This document shows, piece by piece, positions 62,659-64,000 of a stretch of 64,000 nucleotides of DNA. Made by a program: the position numbers and the translations under genes. This DNA comes from JBMNGH01 sp050949725. Lineage in GTDB: Bacteria; Bacillota; Thermosediminibacteria; Thermosediminibacterales; Tepidanaerobacteraceae. The stretch covers positions 62,001 to 126,000 of the forward strand of contig JBMNGH010000003.1 in assembly GCA_050949725.1 (NCBI GenBank). Reading direction: 5' to 3'. The notes beneath the pieces were generated by a model. The model did not search any database. It had not been told where the DNA came from and worked only from the letters and a program-made list of their open reading frames with translations. The stretch's first letter is position 1, and the number at the start of each line of letters is the position of its first letter.

Positions 62659-63549
62659 TTGAGAATTGTGTCACTAGAAAATAATACAATATCAAATGGC
62701 TATAAATCCGGAAACGTTTTAAGAGCTGTAGTATCAAAAAAAACTGACAGTGGCTATGTACTGATTCTGAATGGAAAAGAAGTCTTGGCACAGTCTCAAC
62801 TTAATTTTACACCAGGGGAACTGATTACTCTGAGAATTGTAGACGTCTCACAGAAACGTCTTTTGTTAAAGCTTGTCCATTCCGAAAAACCGAATTTAAA
62901 TACTTCCCAAAGTTCGGATATCATTTACAAATTTGCTGAATTCCCCTACGCACAGATATGTTTCATGATAGCGTTAAAATTAAACCTACCGATAACTAAA
63001 GAACGAATATCGGCAATACATGAGTTCTTGGAAGAATTCATGAAACAAAATGATAAATCGACAAATAAGTCCGGTATCAAGCAAAACTTTCTACAAGAAA
63101 ATGCTCAGGAAATAAAAGATTTTAAGCTGTACATTTTGCTCAAAATGTTAAATGTGTTACACAAGAAAACAAATGACAACACTAATATCGTCTTTTTGTT
63201 CTCACCTTATCAACCCTTCTATGATAAAGTCTATGCCAAATTTGCCCGAAGTAACGGGAATAAAGATTCAGAAGCCCAGCTGAGCCTAAGCTTTATAGTG
63301 GATACTGTAAATTTAGGCTCAGTTTTGGTTGAAATTTTACAATATAAAAATAATACATCAGTGACAATGGTATTTGAAAAAAGCGAGACATTGGAAGTAA
63401 TAAAAAGTTCGATTTCAAAGCTGAGGGAGACAACCTCCTCACTTATCAGTTCAATCAACTTAAAGGTAGGTAGTATATCAAGAAATGATTTCTTATTTAA
63501 AGAACATGAACAACATTCTATTTTACCCGGTATAGATGTAAGGATATAG
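62659..63549 (+). CDS. YlqG-like protein with FliK C-terminal-like domain
   Basis: 296 residues from a TTG start with GGAG about 10 bases upstream. The N-terminal part (YKSGNVLRAVVSKKTDSGYV, LNFTPGELITLRIVDVSQKR) is a small beta domain; the C-terminal part (LSLSFIVDTVNLGSVLVEIL, VTMVFEKSETLEVIKSSI) resembles the flagellar hook-length control FliK C-domain. No flagellar genes are in view. In B. subtilis the comparable ylqG precedes ylqH, as here. Function unknown. Confidence 0.75.
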   Translation: MRIVSLENNTISNGYKSGNVLRAVVSKKTDSGYVLILNGKEVLAQSQLNFTPGELITLRIVDVSQKRLLLKLVHSEKPNLNTSQSSDIIYKFAEFPYAQICFMIALKLNLPITKERISAIHEFLEEFMKQNDKSTNKSGIKQNFLQENAQEIKDFKLYILLKMLNVLHKKTNDNTNIVFLFSPYQPFYDKVYAKFARSNGNKDSEAQLSLSFIVDTVNLGSVLVEILQYKNNTSVTMVFEKSETLEVIKSSISKLRETTSSLISSINLKVGSISRNDFLFKEHEQHSILPGIDVRI

Positions 63550-63573
63550 TCGATTAATTTGGAGGTTCTTGTA

Positions 63574-63864
63574 ATGAAAGACAAACAGTGTAACACTGAA
63601 ATTACAAAAGCTGCTGCTTTAAAGTATGAACCCGATAAAGATTCAGCACCCCGTCTCATAGCTTCAGGAAAAGGTGATTTGGCTAAAAAGATACTTGATG
63701 TTGCAAAACAGAATGACATTGCGATTTGTCGCGACCCCGAACTTGTCAATACACTAGTTAAGCTAGACATAGGTCAGGAAATCCCTTCTCATCTATACGA
63801 GATAATGGCTAAAATCCTGGCATTTATATATGAAATTGATAAAGCAAGCGAACACCATCAATAA
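63574..63864 (+). CDS. YlqH-like FlhB C-terminal-domain protein
   Basis: 96 residues matching the cytoplasmic domain of the flagellar/type III export switch FlhB: AAALKYEPDKDSAPRLIASGKGDLAKKILDVAKQNDI, PELVNTLVKLDIGQEIP. The membrane half and the NPTH self-cleavage site of true FlhB are absent. The start at 63574 follows TTGGAGG by 8 bases; the gene lies 24 bases after the ylqG-like gene, so they form an operon. The role of these orphan proteins is not established. Confidence 0.87.
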   Translation: MKDKQCNTEITKAAALKYEPDKDSAPRLIASGKGDLAKKILDVAKQNDIAICRDPELVNTLVKLDIGQEIPSHLYEIMAKILAFIYEIDKASEHHQ

Positions 63865-64000
63865 TTATACTTGAGTATAAAGCGTCCGGCGCATGAAGCA
63901 TGGAGACAGTAATCTGCATCCTACTGCAAAATATAATACTGTCCTTTTGATTTTTTTAAAAATTAATCTAAAACAAGAAGTGTTTTTATCTATCAGGTTA

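Noticed and set aside
1..64000. tRNA, rRNA, CRISPR arrays, intact transposase genes or prophage
   Set aside because: Looked for characteristic sequences and repeat periodicity by eye and found none.

Overview
The window reads as a chromosomal segment of an anaerobic, spore-forming, low-to-moderate GC member of the Clostridia. A small acid-soluble spore protein (SspI), a valS T-box leader, a ylqG/ylqH-type pair and many strong Gram-positive Shine-Dalgarno sites support this. Anaerobic metabolism is shown by an aldehyde:ferredoxin oxidoreductase, a hybrid cluster protein, an electron transfer flavoprotein (ETF) with a ferredoxin domain, and a molybdenum hydroxylase with an extra iron-sulfur insert. 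A relative of Tepidanaerobacter or Thermosediminibacter is a guess; no rRNA or tRNA gene was seen.

Layout. 1-14.4 kb is mostly housekeeping: endonuclease IV (cut by the window edge), an M19 dipeptidase, an S41 protease, a MacA/MacB-type exporter, valS-folC-yaaL-like behind a T-box, an ornithine cyclodeaminase-family gene and uppP. 14.7-17.7 kb is a tungsten/molybdenum aldehyde oxidoreductase operon (polyferredoxin, AOR, MoaD/ThiS-like carrier). 18.0-30.5 kb is a minus-strand catabolic run: UbiD-like decarboxylase, molybdenum hydroxylase (three subunits) interleaved with ETF, a FAD amine oxidase-like protein, a DUF4392 D-glutamate cyclase-like protein, a maleate isomerase/racemase-family protein, a DapF-like racemase and a formimino-THF cyclodeaminase-like protein. 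30.9-31.7 kb holds small genes (peptidoglycan-binding protein, an RtcB remnant, sspI). 31.8-47.3 kb is a hydantoin/oxoproline-type island: two DUF917 proteins, two HyuA and one HyuB, hydantoin racemase, cupin, M24 peptidase and two NCS1 permeases around a PucR-family regulator. 47.4-49.8 kb is a Crp/Fnr regulator divergent from hcp. 50.7-58.6 kb is a second catabolic cluster: two zinc dehydrogenases resembling scyllo-inosose 3-dehydrogenase, a creatininase-superfamily hydrolase, an SDR, a MIF-type tautomerase, a Tm-1-like protein, a TIM-barrel protein and a LuxR-type regulator. 59.1-62.2 kb is a selenium/sulfur handling set (YedE, TusA, DUF3343, and a divergent cysteine desulfurase-like gene with a frameshift). 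The right end has the ylqG/ylqH-like pair.

How it may work together (inference). The 18-47 kb genes fit uptake of a cyclic ureide or imidazole-type compound by NCS1 permeases, hydroxylation by the Mo enzyme, ring opening by HyuA/HyuB-type ATP-dependent enzymes, stereochemical correction by three racemase/isomerase-family proteins, and flow through 5-oxoproline/glutamate and one-carbon folate. Two near-identical palindromes, one over the PucR-regulator promoter and one upstream of the hydantoin racemase operon, are good candidates for the operator. The 50-58 kb cluster fits oxidation and hydrolytic ring opening of a cyclitol-like compound.
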